Positions 63,267 through 64,000 of a stretch of DNA of 64,000 nucleotides are shown one piece after another. This DNA comes from Amphibacillus xylanus NBRC 15112 (GTDB lineage Bacteria; Bacillota; Bacilli; Bacillales; Amphibacillaceae). The stretch is from contig NC_018704.1 in the NCBI RefSeq assembly GCF_000307165.1, positions 2,418,001 through 2,482,000 of the forward strand, read 5' to 3'. The translations under genes and the position numbers were made by a program. Within the stretch, counting starts at the first letter, position 1, and the number at the start of each line of letters is the position of its first letter. Under the pieces are notes generated by a model. It made no database searches. It was not told the DNA's origin and saw only the letters and a list, made by a program, of their open reading frames with translations.

Positions 63267-64000
63267 TTAAGTTAATTGTTGATATAGTTGTTGACTAGAG
63301 GCATTGAGCCCTTGAATATGAACTGTCGCTCCATTTTGCTCTAACTTTTGCTTTACTTTGATAACAGCACTTACTGCTGACTCGTCCCAGATGTGACTTT
63401 CAGTAAAATCAATCATAATATCTTTAGCTTCGACATCATCAAATGCTTTAGCAAATTTAGTTGTTGAAGCAAAGAACAATGGACCTCTCACATGGAAGTG
63501 ATTATCTTCTCGATTAACTAATACTTTTGATGATTTCGCAACAAATATTAACGAGCTTAAAATCACACCTAATACAACACCTACCGCTAGGTTATTAGTA
63601 AATAAAATAATCGCAACAGTTGCTAACATAACAAATGATTCAGACTTAGGTGCCTGTTTGATGAATTTAAATGAGCTCCAGTTAAAAGTGGTAGCACTAA
63701 CCATTATCATAATTCCTACGAGAACCGGCATTGGGATGATCGCAACGACATCCCCTAACACTAAAATTAAAAACATCAGAAAGACGCCCGCAGTAAATGT
63801 AGAAAGTCTACCTCTACCACCAGATTTCACGTTAATAACAGACTGACCGATAAGCGCACAACCTGCCATTCCTCCTAGTAAGCCTGTAAAGATGTTAGCA
63901 ATCCCTTGTCCTCTTGCTTCCTTATTTTTATTACTTGGTGTCTGCGTCATCTCATCAAGCACCTGTGAGGTAAGTAGTGACTCTAACAAGCCAACAACAG
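63267..64000 (-). CDS. SulP-family anion transporter (N-terminus outside the window)
   Basis: The frame enters from the right edge ([17 protein letters not shown]) and ends at 63267, giving about 244 residues. [37 protein letters not shown] is the SulP transport core, followed by four more helices and a C-terminal STAS domain ([32 protein letters not shown]). SulP proteins carry sulfate, bicarbonate or other anions; the substrate is not clear. The missing N-terminal part should hold about eight helices. Confidence 0.93.
   Translation of the reverse strand, partial: VVGLLESLLTSQVLDEMTQTPSNKNKEARGQGIANIFTGLLGGMAGCALIGQSVINVKSGGRGRLSTFTAGVFLMFLILVLGDVVAIIPMPVLVGIMIMVSATTFNWSSFKFIKQAPKSESFVMLATVAIILFTNNLAVGVVLGVILSSLIFVAKSSKVLVNREDNHFHVRGPLFFASTTKFAKAFDDVEAKDIMIDFTESHIWDESAVSAVIKVKQKLEQNGATVHIQGLNASSQQLYQQLT

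Noticed and set aside
1-64000. tRNA or rRNA genes
   Set aside because: No conserved T-loop GGTTCGAATCC-type sequence or rRNA segment was recognised on either strand.

Overview
The window comes from a low-GC Gram-positive bacterium of the Bacillaceae type. Strong AGGAGG ribosome-binding sites, sigma-A-like promoters, a SAM riboswitch ahead of metNIQ, the oxygen-sensitive class III ribonucleotide reductase, and several xylan/glucan-degrading enzymes (GH3, GH43, GH115) fit a facultatively anaerobic, plant-polysaccharide-using bacillus of the Amphibacillus/Halolactibacillus/Gracilibacillus kind. The genus is inference; no rRNA or other marker gene is present.

Layout. 1-11.8 kb, minus strand: a carbohydrate block. 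It has a GH3 beta-glucosidase, a GtrA-like membrane protein, a frameshifted GH43 enzyme and a GT2 glycosyltransferase running off the left edge; then a lipoprotein, a circularly permuted membrane-anchored GH3 enzyme with a cre site, and an AgrC/LytTR-type two-component system. 11.9-13.1 kb: UDP-galactopyranose mutase. 13.1-16.0 kb: a mobile-DNA island. An ISL3 transposase remnant lies beside an apparently intact IS110-family element. The left end of that element shows a three-hairpin bridge-RNA architecture with visible donor guides, and the element sits inside an interspersed hairpin repeat. 16.1-20.2 kb: a SAM-riboswitch-controlled metN-metI-metQ-M20 hydrolase operon. 20.2-31 kb: an MFS transporter, a GH115 alpha-glucuronidase, housekeeping singletons, and a three-part fusion of UvrD-like helicase, PD-(D/E)XK nuclease-like domain and LexA-like S24 autoprotease.

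31-39.6 kb: a repetitive GN-motif protein, a YheO-like regulator, an MHYT-GGDEF-EAL c-di-GMP protein, a SatP-type acetate transporter, an Old Yellow Enzyme, a FadR-type regulator and IlvD. 39.6-43.3 kb: transposon debris, then nrdD-nrdG behind a promoter, a cobalamin-riboswitch-like leader and a terminator. 43.3-46.7 kb: a DUF3298-like protein, about ten units of a 52-bp tandem repeat, glyoxalase II, a staygreen homologue, and a truncated DEAD-box helicase fused to the tail of a LysR-like gene. 46.7-50.5 kb: potABCD. 50.8-53 kb: rhodanese plus CoA-disulfide reductase-rhodanese, behind a promoter whose spacer holds a CsoR/CstR-like operator. 53-57.5 kb: a heterodimeric ABC exporter and a YghU-type GST. 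57.5-63.1 kb: a synthase-dependent exopolysaccharide locus (GH113-like, DUF2334, PgaC-like GT2, UDP-GlcNAc 2-epimerase). A SulP transporter runs off the right edge.

The most notable items are the bridge-RNA guides of the IS110 element, the helicase-nuclease-LexA fusion, the cobalamin-responsive leader on an oxygen-sensitive ribonucleotide reductase, the 52-bp repeat tract, and the probable ManNAc-type exopolysaccharide locus, which may connect to the c-di-GMP protein at 32.7 kb.
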